Shown here in pieces: positions 1 to 6,844 of a DNA stretch of 6,844 bases; the stretch's first letter is position 1, and the number at the start of each line of letters is the position of its first letter. Source of the stretch: Methylomarinum sp. (lineage in GTDB: Bacteria; Pseudomonadota; Gammaproteobacteria; Methylococcales; Methylomonadaceae). The stretch covers positions 1-6,844 of the forward strand of contig WTAG01000354.1 in assembly GCA_013139755.1 (NCBI GenBank), written 5' to 3'. The notes under the pieces were generated by a model. It was not told the origin of the DNA, made no database searches, and worked only from the letters and a program-made list of their open reading frames with translations. The position numbers were made by a program, and so were the translations under genes.

Positions 1-315
1 AATAAAAACACTCTCAATTCGATTACCCAGCCCCATTTCAACCACCCACTTTCGGGTGCCATCACTGGCTATTTGCTCAATTAAAATTTCAGGCGCTGTA
101 ATCGTACAATTTTCATTTAGATACGCGCGTAATGATTTACTCAAGTTAGTCATCTGATCAAAATCAGTGACATCTTCCTGATAAATCCATTTTAATATCT
201 GTGTTGCACGAAATGGTTTATCACCCATCCCGACAAAAAAGGCCGCAAGACCTTTTCTATCGAAATTAAGTAAATTAACCTTATCTGAATTAACGGATTC
301 GGTCACAAAGCTCAT
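1..315 (-). CDS. rlmN: RlmN, dual-specificity 23S rRNA A2503 / tRNA A37 C2-methyltransferase, N-terminal part (cut by left edge)
   Basis: The first 105 codons are present and open to the edge. RlmN is a cytoplasmic radical-SAM enzyme that methylates C2 of A2503 in 23S rRNA and of A37 in some tRNAs. What is visible is the N-terminal accessory domain typical of the family: [14 protein letters not shown] (about residues 14-27), [15 protein letters not shown] (31-45), [13 protein letters not shown] (51-63) and [10 protein letters not shown] (85-94), ending at ESVFI. The radical-SAM CxxxC cluster lies beyond the window and cannot be checked. The likely start is ATG at 315-313 ([10 protein letters not shown]), inside the 3' end of ndk, giving a 26-bp overlap. 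An in-frame GTG at 306-304 (17-bp overlap, GAG a few bases upstream) is the alternative. Neither has a strong Shine-Dalgarno sequence, so translational coupling to ndk is likely. The family call is firm; the exact start is not. Confidence 0.93.
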   Translation of the reverse strand, partial: MSFVTESVNSDKVNLLNFDRKGLAAFFVGMGDKPFRATQILKWIYQEDVTDFDQMTNLSKSLRAYLNENCTITAPEILIEQIASDGTRKWVVEMGLGNRIESVFI

Positions 316-721
316 CTGCTGAGAAGAAATATGCAATTTCTCTAGCTGCTGATTCAGTTGAATCAGAACCATGAACAGCATTTTCATCAATGCTTTCTGC
401 AAAATCAGCACGGATAGTGCCAGCATCAGCTTCTTTAGGGTTAGTTGCGCCCATTAAGTCACGGTTTTTCAATACCGCACCTTCACCTTCAAGCACTTGT
501 ACTACAACAGGACCAGAGATCATGAATGATACTAAATCGTTAAAGAAAGGACGCTCTGAATGCTCTGCATAAAAACCTTCCGCTTTCTCTTTTGATAATT
601 GTTGCATTTTTGATGCAACTACTCTTAAACCATTTTTTTCAAAACGAGTAACAATTTCGCCGATAACATTTTTTGCAACTGCATCAGGTTTAATAATTGA
701 AAAAGTACGTTCTATTGCCAT
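290..721 (-). CDS. ndk: Nucleoside diphosphate kinase
   Basis: This cytoplasmic enzyme transfers the gamma-phosphate from ATP to NDPs and dNDPs through a phosphohistidine, keeping NTP and dNTP pools balanced. The protein is complete at 143 residues, the E. coli length. It opens with [12 protein letters not shown]. The active-site histidine is H117 in the motif NAVHGSDS. The nucleotide-binding residues known from the family are in place: K11, F59, R87, T93, R104 and N114. The ATG start at 721-719 has a GGAG Shine-Dalgarno (734-731) nine bases upstream. It lies 118 bp downstream of secF on the same strand, so it may be read from the sec operon, from a promoter in that gap, or both. Its last codons overlap the start of rlmN, a pairing also seen in other gammaproteobacteria. 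Nothing is truncated or missing. Confidence 0.98.
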   Translation of the reverse strand: MAIERTFSIIKPDAVAKNVIGEIVTRFEKNGLRVVASKMQQLSKEKAEGFYAEHSERPFFNDLVSFMISGPVVVQVLEGEGAVLKNRDLMGATNPKEADAGTIRADFAESIDENAVHGSDSTESAAREIAYFFSADELCDRIR

Positions 722-759
722 TTGTTAAAACTCCAAAAGTTTTGTTTAAAAATTTTTTC

Positions 760-786
760 ATTGTAAATACAAGGTTAAAACAGCAA
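760..786 (-). promoter_or_regulatory. Candidate sigma-70 promoter for ndk-rlmN
   Basis: On the minus strand a TACAAT box (765-760, five of six matches to the -10 consensus) is preceded by TTGCTG (786-781, only TTG matching the -35 consensus) with a short 15-bp spacer. Transcription would begin near 753, leaving a leader of about 30 bases with the GGAG Shine-Dalgarno of ndk. The weak -35 box and short spacer make this tentative. The spacer coincides with one arm of the inverted repeat 768-818. Confidence 0.3.
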
Positions 787-818
787 GACCCATTGCTCTT
801 GATCTTTTTAACCTTGTA
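768..818. repeat. Perfect 13-bp inverted repeat in the secF-ndk gap
   Basis: TACAAGGTTAAAA at 768-780 is the exact reverse complement of 806-818, with a 25-base loop. Within the loop AGCAA (782-786) can pair with TTGCT (793-797), giving a two-level cruciform or RNA hairpin. Neither strand has a clean T-run directly after the stem, so it is not a standard intrinsic terminator. It could be a secF mRNA 3'-end stabiliser, a weak terminator, a protein-binding site or the remnant of an intergenic repeat family. The structure is seen directly; its role is unknown. Confidence 0.7.
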
Positions 819-834
819 CCTTTAGTCTTGAACC
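798..834 (+). repeat. Degenerate short direct repeats (CTTGATC / CTTGTACC / CTTGAACC)
   Basis: Three related words are spaced 15 and 14 bases apart: CTTGATC (798-804), CTTGTACC (813-820) and CTTGAACC (827-834). The middle one overlaps the right arm of the inverted repeat 768-818. They may be decayed copies of a dispersed intergenic repeat. With three imperfect copies, chance cannot be excluded. Confidence 0.3.
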
Positions 835-839
835 TGCTC

Positions 840-1766
840 TTAAGGCATCCCATCAATTTCTTCGCCTTCTTTAATCGGTAACATTAAATCTTCTTTACTA
901 ATACCCAGCGCCAATACAATTGGGCTAGCGACATAAATAGAAGAATAAGTACCGATACCCACACCAATCAATAGCGCGATAGCGAAGTTATGAATAATTT
1001 CTCCACCTAACCAAGCCAAAGCGACCAGTACCAGTGCAGTTGTAACAGAGGTCATCAATGTACGGCTTAGGGTTTGATTAAGTGAAATATTCATCACTTC
1101 TTCTGCCGAACCACCTCTTAAGGTTCTAAAGTTTTCTCTAATTCTGTCATAAACAACAATCGTGTCATTTAAAGAATAACCGATAACCGCCAATACTGCT
1201 GCCAATACCGTCAGATCAAATTCCATTTGTAAAACAGAAAAGAAACCCAAGGTAATAATGACATCATGAAGTAATGCAGCGACCGAACCTAAAGAGAATT
1301 TGTGCTCAAAGCGCCAGGCGACATAAACCAGAATTCCAAAGATGGAATATAGTAATGCTAAACCGCCATCTTCAGCCAATTCATCACCCACCTGAGGGCC
1401 AACAAATTCGACTCGACGTAAATCAGCGGGTTCCGCAGTATTTTTATTAACTGCACTGAGTACTTTATTACTTAATTCAGCATTACTCACGCCTTCTTGC
1501 GGCTTAAGTCGAATTAAGACATCTTTAGTTGTACCAAAATTTTGTACTGTGGCATCTTCAAATCCAGATTCAGCCAGTGCGCTACGCAATGCTTGTATAT
1601 CAGCCGATTGTTTGTAACCTACTTCAACTAATGTGCCGCCGGTAAAATCAATGCCCAATTTTAAACCACTAATAGCCAATGAAGCGATTGAACAAACAAT
1701 CAACAAACTAGAAATAATCAGTGCTATTTTACGCTTGCCTAAAAAATTAATATCTTGTTTAAACAT
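840..1766 (-). CDS. secF: Protein translocase subunit SecF
   Basis: SecF is the inner-membrane partner of SecD. The SecDF complex, an RND-superfamily member, uses the proton gradient to help draw preproteins out of SecYEG on the periplasmic side. The protein is complete at 308 residues. A first membrane helix (about 14-34) is followed by the signature GIDFTGGTLVEV (39-49), a periplasmic domain to about 130 ending near FVGPQVGDEL, then five more helices (about 136-151, 158-180, 184-204, 239-255, 260-287). The conserved GYSLNDTIVVYDRIREN segment (196-212) carries D201, at the position of the aspartate implicated in proton coupling. ATG at 1766-1764 follows the secD stop by 12 bases, and the purine-rich GGGAAGAG in that gap serves as ribosome-binding site, so translation is probably coupled to secD. 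The acidic C-terminal tail (KEGEEID) is cytoplasmic. Confidence 0.97.
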   Translation of the reverse strand: MFKQDINFLGKRKIALIISSLLIVCSIASLAISGLKLGIDFTGGTLVEVGYKQSADIQALRSALAESGFEDATVQNFGTTKDVLIRLKPQEGVSNAELSNKVLSAVNKNTAEPADLRRVEFVGPQVGDELAEDGGLALLYSIFGILVYVAWRFEHKFSLGSVAALLHDVIITLGFFSVLQMEFDLTVLAAVLAVIGYSLNDTIVVYDRIRENFRTLRGGSAEEVMNISLNQTLSRTLMTSVTTALVLVALAWLGGEIIHNFAIALLIGVGIGTYSSIYVASPIVLALGISKEDLMLPIKEGEEIDGMP

Positions 1767-1778
1767 TTTCTCTTCCCA

Positions 1779-3626
1779 CTAAATTGATAGCTTTTCAACG
1801 TGACGATTACCATAAGCCCAGTTAACCATCATTCGTGTTCCCCAAATTGCAGTAAACAGAGACACTACAATACCGATGGATAATGTGACAGCAAAGCCTT
1901 TTACAGGTCCTGTACCAAAACCAAATAACACTAAAGCAACCAATAAGGTGGTGATATTGGCATCTAAAATGGTCACAAATGCTTTCTCATAACCTGTAAA
2001 AACACTGGACTGAGGGGTATTACCTATTCTCATCTCTTCTTTAATTCTTTCAAAAATAAGCACGTTTGCATCAACCGCCATTCCGACTGTTAATACGATA
2101 CCAGCAATACCAGGCAAGGTTAATGTTGCTTGTAATAGCGATAGAACCGCAACAATAACGATCAGGTTAAATGCCAAGGCCACATTGGCAATTAAGCCAA
2201 ATGCTTTGTAATAAACCGCCATCAACACCAGAACCAAGACAAAACCAACCACAACAGACATTAAGCCTCTATCAATATTATCTTGACCAAGACTTGGCCC
2301 CACTGTGCGTTCTTCAACAATATCAACCGGTGCAGCCAATGCCCCTGCTCTTAACAATAGCGCAAGATTACGAGCCTCTTGCGGACTATCCAGACCTGTT
2401 GTTTGGAAACGTTTACTGAAAGTATCGCGAATTGTAGCGACACTAATCACTTTTTCTACTTTTTCTTTATGACGAACTTTTTTACCATTCACTGTGCGGG
2501 TTTCAGTTTTATACTCAATGAAAACTACCGCCATTGGCTTGCCAATATTCTTCTGGGTCATTTTGCCCATTTTTTTCGCGCCAATACCATTCAAGGTAAT
2601 AAATACCGCTGCTGAACCATTTTGATCCAAACCTGAAGAGGCATCGACAATCTGATTACCCGTTACGATAACGCGACGTTTAAGTAGAATAGGATTACCA
2701 TCTTTTTCGTAATACAAACGGGATCCAACGGGTATACGTCCTGAAACAGCTTGTTGTACATCATGTTCTACATCTGCCAATCGATATTCTAGTGTTGCTG
2801 TAGTACCTAAGATCTCTTTTGCTCTAGTGGTATCTTGCACACCAGGTAATTGCACAACAATACGATTATCACCTTGTTGTTGAATAACCGGCTCTGCCAC
2901 ACCAATTTCATTCACCCGGTTACGTAACGTGGTCATATTTTGAGCTAAAGCAAATTTCTTGATTTCTTTTTGCTCATTCTCAGAAATTGAGACCAACAAT
3001 TCTGTTGAATCCTCGACATCAACAACTTTAAGCGCTCTAAAATCTTTTGCTAACATATCCAGAGTTGCTAATTTAAACTCTGCATTTTTAAGATTAACTT
3101 TAATACTACCTTGTTCTTTAGAAACTGATTGATATCTGATTTTTGCCGCTCTTAATGCCGAACGAATATCATTATTATATCGATCCTCTGCTTGTTTAAG
3201 CGCAGCATCCATATCCACTTCTAAAAGAAAATGCACCCCTCCTCTCAGATCCAGACCTAAATACATTGGGCTTGCACCTAAAGAGCGTAACCACTCAGGT
3301 GTCGCAGGTGCCAAATTTAAGGCAACCGTAATATTTCGTCCTGCTGATTCTCTTAATAAGTCGGCTGCTTTTAATTGATCATCGGTATTATTAAACCGAG
3401 CAAGTACTTTCCCATTATCAAATTCAAAAGACTTTACCAATAAACTAGCACTTTTAAGACTAGCTTCAATTTCATCTGCTTTTGCTTGTTGCAGTTTAGT
3501 TGTCGTCGATGAAGACAATTGAACTGATGGATCATTACCAAATAAATTAGGTAATGCATAAAGAATTCCGACAGCTAAAACAATCAGAATAAGAAGATTC
3601 TTCCAAAAAGGGAAACGGTTTTGCAT
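1779..3626 (-). CDS. secD: Protein translocase subunit SecD
   Basis: SecD is the large periplasmic-domain subunit of SecDF, which assists late steps of Sec export. From ATG at 3626-3624 the protein is 615 residues, the E. coli length, and begins MQNRFPFWKN as the family does. An upstream in-frame TTG at 3659 would add 11 residues but lies inside a hairpin stem and lacks a Shine-Dalgarno, whereas the ATG has GGAAAG six bases upstream. Layout: helix 1 (about 8-26, ending LYALPNLFG); periplasmic P1 region including the signature LGLDLRGGVHFLLEVD (123-138), NRVNEIGVAEPVIQQQG (236-252) and RIVVQLPGVQD (255-265); then five helices (about 453-473, 476-496, 503-523, 559-574, 578-600). AVDANVLIFERIKEE (517-531) contains D519, matching the essential proton-pathway aspartate of E. 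coli. The C-terminus VEKLSI resembles the enteric ending. Stop TAG at 1781-1779 is 12 bases before secF. Confidence 0.97.
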   Translation of the reverse strand: MQNRFPFWKNLLILIVLAVGILYALPNLFGNDPSVQLSSSTTTKLQQAKADEIEASLKSASLLVKSFEFDNGKVLARFNNTDDQLKAADLLRESAGRNITVALNLAPATPEWLRSLGASPMYLGLDLRGGVHFLLEVDMDAALKQAEDRYNNDIRSALRAAKIRYQSVSKEQGSIKVNLKNAEFKLATLDMLAKDFRALKVVDVEDSTELLVSISENEQKEIKKFALAQNMTTLRNRVNEIGVAEPVIQQQGDNRIVVQLPGVQDTTRAKEILGTTATLEYRLADVEHDVQQAVSGRIPVGSRLYYEKDGNPILLKRRVIVTGNQIVDASSGLDQNGSAAVFITLNGIGAKKMGKMTQKNIGKPMAVVFIEYKTETRTVNGKKVRHKEKVEKVISVATIRDTFSKRFQTTGLDSPQEARNLALLLRAGALAAPVDIVEERTVGPSLGQDNIDRGLMSVVVGFVLVLVLMAVYYKAFGLIANVALAFNLIVIVAVLSLLQATLTLPGIAGIVLTVGMAVDANVLIFERIKEEMRIGNTPQSSVFTGYEKAFVTILDANITTLLVALVLFGFGTGPVKGFAVTLSIGIVVSLFTAIWGTRMMVNWAYGNRHVEKLSI

Positions 3627-3630
3627 TGTC

Positions 3631-3635
3631 TTTCC
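3631..3635 (-). promoter_or_regulatory. Shine-Dalgarno that fixes the secD start
   Basis: On the minus strand GGAAA (3635-3631) stands a few bases before ATG 3626-3624, a good distance for initiation. The longer TTG option at 3659 has no comparable element and falls in the stem of the hairpin 3655-3678. This and the match to the family N-terminus decide for the ATG. Confidence 0.8.
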
Positions 3636-3648
3636 AACGATTAAACGC

Positions 3649-3678
3649 AAAAAACTCAACCGAAACTATTCAGCTGAG
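3649..3678 (-). terminator. Hairpin plus T6 between yajC and secD: probable attenuator or partial intrinsic terminator
   Basis: Read on the minus strand, CTCAGCTGAA (3678-3669) pairs with TTCGGTTGAG (3664-3655) around a four-base loop. The stem is ten base pairs with two G-U wobbles, followed directly by six Ts (3654-3649). A run of As upstream of the stem can extend the pairing. It lies between the yajC stop and the secD Shine-Dalgarno. A full stop here would cut secDF from its usual operon, so partial termination, giving more yajC than secDF mRNA, is the likelier role. The plus strand also shows a T-run (3680-3686) after the same stem, but no gene needs it. Confidence 0.65.
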
Positions 3679-3696
3679 CTTTTTTTGAGAAGTAAT

Positions 3697-4044
3697 TTAA
3701 GATTTTGATTTTTTATTAACTGCTTTGTATGTACCTTTAGGCATCATATTAGCTATTCCATGACGCTGAACCATTACAAACAGATTGTCATTGATCTCAA
3801 GTTTAACAAAGTTATCATCAACTTCAGCTACTTTACCTAATAGACCGCCAGTAGTAACAACTTCAGCACCTTTAGACAATGCCGCTAACATTTGTTTTTG
3901 CTCTTTAGCTCGCTTTGATTGAGGACGAATAAAAAGAAAGTAAAAAAACACTAATATAGCGACTGGAAATAGCATACCTTCAATGCCAGGTGCCGATAAT
4001 GTTGGAGCAGCTTGAGCAGCTGCATCAGATATAAAAAAACTCAT
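3697..4044 (-). CDS. yajC: Sec translocon accessory protein YajC
   Basis: YajC is a small single-span inner-membrane protein that co-purifies with SecD and SecF; its exact contribution to export is not settled. From ATG at 4044-4042 it is 115 residues and starts MSFFISDAAAQA, nearly identical to the E. coli N-terminus. One membrane helix spans about 22-39, followed by the family's basic RPQSKRAKEQK (40-50). The cytoplasmic domain has the conserved LSKGAEVVTTGGLLGKVAEV (56-75) and ends in a lysine- and serine-rich tail. An in-frame TTG at 4056 would add four residues but lies within the Shine-Dalgarno of the ATG, so it is rejected. It sits 113 bp after tgt and about 70 bp before secD, in the standard order. 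I saw no convincing promoter in the AT-rich tgt-yajC gap, so co-transcription with tgt is likely. Confidence 0.96.
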   Translation of the reverse strand: MSFFISDAAAQAAPTLSAPGIEGMLFPVAILVFFYFLFIRPQSKRAKEQKQMLAALSKGAEVVTTGGLLGKVAEVDDNFVKLEINDNLFVMVQRHGIANMMPKGTYKAVNKKSKS

Positions 4045-4050
4045 TGTTAT

Positions 4051-4054
4051 CCTC
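4051..4054 (-). promoter_or_regulatory. Shine-Dalgarno that fixes the yajC start
   Basis: GAGG on the minus strand (4054-4051) is six bases before ATG 4044-4042, close to ideal. The first base of the competing TTG codon (4056-4054) overlaps this element, so the TTG cannot be the start used with it. Confidence 0.85.
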
Positions 4055-4157
4055 AATTGTTATAGTTATTAATATTTTCAATTAAATACAAAACACTAAA
4101 AATCATATTTAATCCATCTAAACCACACACATTTCGGGCTCAGACCAAAACCAGTTA

Positions 4158-5288
<1,131 letters not shown>

Positions 5289-5292
5289 TTAA

Positions 5293-5323
5293 TCTCATCC
5301 CAAGTAATAAACTAGGGATGAGA
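5293..5323. repeat. 9-bp inverted repeat in the tgt leader: possible operator or 5' mRNA hairpin
   Basis: TCTCATCCC (5293-5301) is the exact reverse complement of GGGATGAGA (5315-5323). After one A-A mismatch the pairing continues three more bases (AGT/ACT), leaving a five-base loop. The arm centres are 22 bp apart, about two helical turns. It begins just downstream of the candidate tgt -10 box and has no T-run after it, so it is not an intrinsic terminator. A DNA operator for a dimeric regulator or an RNA hairpin near the mRNA 5' end would both fit. The symmetry is seen; the function is inferred. Confidence 0.6.
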
Positions 5324-5352
5324 ATCATAATCCAATAAAAAAGGCCGGTAAA
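5324..5352 (-). promoter_or_regulatory. Candidate sigma-70 promoter of tgt-yajC-secD-secF
   Basis: On the minus strand TTTACC (5352-5347, four of six matches to the -35 consensus) and TATGAT (5329-5324, five of six to the -10 consensus) are separated by exactly 17 bp. The start point would fall near 5317, inside the inverted repeat 5293-5323, giving a leader of about 45 bases before tgt. The -35 box overlaps the loop and stem of the htpG terminator, a compact but possible arrangement. It is the best promoter-like match I found in the window by eye. Confidence 0.5.
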
Positions 5353-5363
5353 CCGACCTTTTT
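5337..5363 (-). terminator. Rho-independent terminator of htpG
   Basis: Read on the minus strand, AAGGTCGG (5360-5353) pairs with CCGGCCTT (5348-5341), one G-U wobble included, around a TTTA loop. The stem is followed by a T-run (5342-5337). It starts 24 bases after the htpG stop codon. The mirror-image T-run on the plus strand (5359-5363) makes it potentially bidirectional. It separates htpG transcription from the tgt operon. Confidence 0.92.
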
Positions 5364-5384
5364 CGTGTTAAAAAAAGCAATTAA

Positions 5385-6844
5385 CTATTTTAACAAACCT
5401 TGCAGCAATCCATTTAACTTATGAACAAACTCAGCAGGATCATCTAACTGCCCGCCTTCGCTCAAAATAGCCTGGTCAAATAAAATATGAGTGATATCAG
5501 CAAAACGCGCATCATCCTGCTCATCTTTAATTGTAGCAACCAAAGCATGAGTAGGGTTAATTTCAAAAATAGGTTTTGAACCACCCATACCCATCATGTT
5601 TAATGACTGACCTGCTTCCTTCATAATACGCTCCATATTAAGGCTCATATCATTATCACCAGTTACCAAACAGGCTGGAGAATCAGTTAATCGATTGGTA
5701 GTACGAACTTCGCTAACTTTATCACCCAAGACTTCTTTCATTTGCTTCAAAATCGCTTCAAAGTCTTTATTGGTTTCTTCTTTTTCTTTCTTTTCCTCTT
5801 CAGTATCTAGCTTATCTAGATCCAACTCACCTTTAGCAACCGATTGCAGTTGTTTACCATCAAACTCAGTTAAGTTAGAAATCAACCACTCATCAACACG
5901 ATCAGCCATTAAGATGACTTCGATACCTTTTTTACGGAAAATTTCTAAATGTGGACTGTTTTTCGCCGCTGCAAAACTGTCTGCTGTCACATAATAAATT
6001 TTTTCCTGCCCTTCTTGCATACGCTCAACATAAGACTCTAAAGAAACATCTTGTTTTTCGTTGTCTGTATGCGTTGAAGAAAAGCGTAACAATTTAGCAA
6101 TCGCATCTTTGTTTTTGTGATCTTCAATCACACCTTCTTTGATCACATTACCAAATTCAGACCAGAATTTTTCATAGGTTTCTTCGTCTTTAGCCATCGT
6201 TTTCAACAAACCTAATACTTTCTTAACCGCACCGGCTTTAATCGTACTAATTTGTTTACTTTGCTGAAGAATTTCTCTTGATACGTTTAAGGGTAATGAA
6301 TCCGCATCAATCACCCCGCGCACAAAACGCAAGTAACGCGGCATTAACTGCTCTGCATCATCAGTAATAAAGACTTTACGGATATAAAGTTTTACACCGT
6401 GCTTGGCATCTCTGTCCCACATATCAAAAGGTGCACGTGCAGGTACATAGAGCAGCAAAGTATATTCATTAGTTCCTTCTACTTTACTATGTACATGCGT
6501 TAATGGCTCTTGAAAATCATGCCCTACATGCTTATAAAACTCATTATATTCTTCATCAGAAATTTCATCTTTTGATTTTGTCCACAACGCAGATGCACTA
6601 TTTACTGTTTCATCTTCAACCCGTGCTGGCGCAGTTTCATTACCTTCTTCATCCGTTTCAGCAGGGATTTCCTGATCCATAATGATAGGTAAAGCAATAT
6701 GATCTGAGAATTTCTTTACGATAGAACGCAGTCTATAACCATCTAAAAATTCATCTTCACCTTCTTTTAGATGTAAGACGATTTCTGTTCCGCGACTCGC
6801 TTTCTCAACGGACTCTAGTGTGTAATCACCTTCACCAGCCGATT
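5385..6844 (-). CDS. htpG: Chaperone HtpG (Hsp90 family), 5' end cut by right edge
   Basis: HtpG is the bacterial Hsp90, a cytosolic ATP-driven dimeric chaperone that remodels client proteins with DnaK. About 485 codons are present, equivalent to roughly E. coli residues 157-624. The frame runs open to the edge: the Met at 6680-6678 is internal, preceded in frame by SAGEGDYTLESV and RGTEIVLHLKEGEDEF, the end of the N-terminal ATPase domain. The ATP-binding part is outside the window. The middle domain shows ALWTKSKDEISDEEYNEFYK, FDMWDRDAKHGVKLYIRKVF and LPLNVSREILQQ, whose arginine contacts the ATP gamma-phosphate in the family. The C-terminal dimerisation domain includes RLTDSPACLV and a methionine-rich stretch (SLNMMGMGG). 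The acidic loop between the first two domains (EIPAETDEEGNE) is about eight residues longer than in E. coli. The stop is TAG at 5387-5385. Confidence 0.97.
   Translation of the reverse strand, partial: SAGEGDYTLESVEKASRGTEIVLHLKEGEDEFLDGYRLRSIVKKFSDHIALPIIMDQEIPAETDEEGNETAPARVEDETVNSASALWTKSKDEISDEEYNEFYKHVGHDFQEPLTHVHSKVEGTNEYTLLLYVPARAPFDMWDRDAKHGVKLYIRKVFITDDAEQLMPRYLRFVRGVIDADSLPLNVSREILQQSKQISTIKAGAVKKVLGLLKTMAKDEETYEKFWSEFGNVIKEGVIEDHKNKDAIAKLLRFSSTHTDNEKQDVSLESYVERMQEGQEKIYYVTADSFAAAKNSPHLEIFRKKGIEVILMADRVDEWLISNLTEFDGKQLQSVAKGELDLDKLDTEEEKKEKEETNKDFEAILKQMKEVLGDKVSEVRTTNRLTDSPACLVTGDNDMSLNMERIMKEAGQSLNMMGMGGSKPIFEINPTHALVATIKDEQDDARFADITHILFDQAILSEGGQLDDPAEFVHKLNGLLQGLLK

Noticed and set aside
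390..572. 60-codon plus-strand open frame antisense to ndk
   Set aside because: It lies wholly within a conserved complete gene on the other strand and its translation resembles no known family; it is a shadow frame.
2171..2615. Two overlapping plus-strand frames (82 and 78 codons) antisense to secD
   Set aside because: Both fall within conserved SecD coding sequence, overlap each other and show no recognisable domain.
4045..4157. Promoter or terminator in the tgt-yajC gap
   Set aside because: The stretch is AT-rich with isolated -10-like words (TATAAC, TATTAA) but no -35 partner at a good distance, and only a 5-bp AT-only inverted repeat with no T-run. Read-through from tgt is simpler.
5695..5994. 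99-codon plus-strand frame antisense to htpG
   Set aside because: Serine-rich low-complexity translation typical of the antisense of a lysine- and glutamate-rich coding region; HtpG is firmly identified on the other strand.
6678..6680. Met at 6680 as the start of a 431-residue protein
   Set aside because: The frame continues upstream without a stop to the window edge and encodes conserved HtpG sequence, so this Met is internal.

Overview
This window is a chromosomal housekeeping region of an AT-rich gammaproteobacterium. All six genes lie on the minus strand, so transcription runs from high to low coordinates. The proteins read as close relatives of the Escherichia coli families: SecD, after start correction, is exactly 615 residues and Ndk exactly 143, both as in E. 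coli. The core order tgt-yajC-secD-secF is the classic gammaproteobacterial arrangement. The flanking genes (htpG upstream in place of the usual queA, ndk-rlmN downstream) differ from the enteric layout. A methanotroph-like or other environmental gammaproteobacterium would fit, but that is a guess from overall impression; no search was run.

Layout in transcription order. (1) htpG, the Hsp90 chaperone, lacks its 5' end at the right edge (5385-6844) and is closed by a strong intrinsic terminator (5337-5363). (2) A short intergenic control region (5274-5384) holds this terminator, a candidate sigma-70 promoter and a 9-bp inverted repeat just downstream of its -10 box. (3) tgt, tRNA-guanine transglycosylase (4158-5273). 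(4) yajC (3697-4044), secD (1779-3626) and secF (840-1766), the accessory membrane complex of the Sec translocon. A hairpin followed by six Ts lies between yajC and secD and looks like an internal attenuator. (5) A 118-bp gap with a perfect 13-bp inverted repeat and a weak candidate ndk promoter. (6) ndk, nucleoside diphosphate kinase (290-721), overlapping the start of rlmN, the 23S rRNA A2503 methyltransferase, cut by the left edge (1-315).

Functionally the window joins protein export (YajC-SecD-SecF), protein folding (HtpG), RNA modification for translation (Tgt, RlmN) and nucleotide balance (Ndk). No mobile element, CRISPR array, RNA gene, phage gene or defence system was seen, and no gene is of unknown family. 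I found no undescribed system. The points worth a second look are regulatory: the hairpin between yajC and secD, the inverted repeat in the tgt leader, the repeat-rich secF-ndk gap, and two start codons (secD, yajC) that a longest-ORF caller would place wrongly at TTG.
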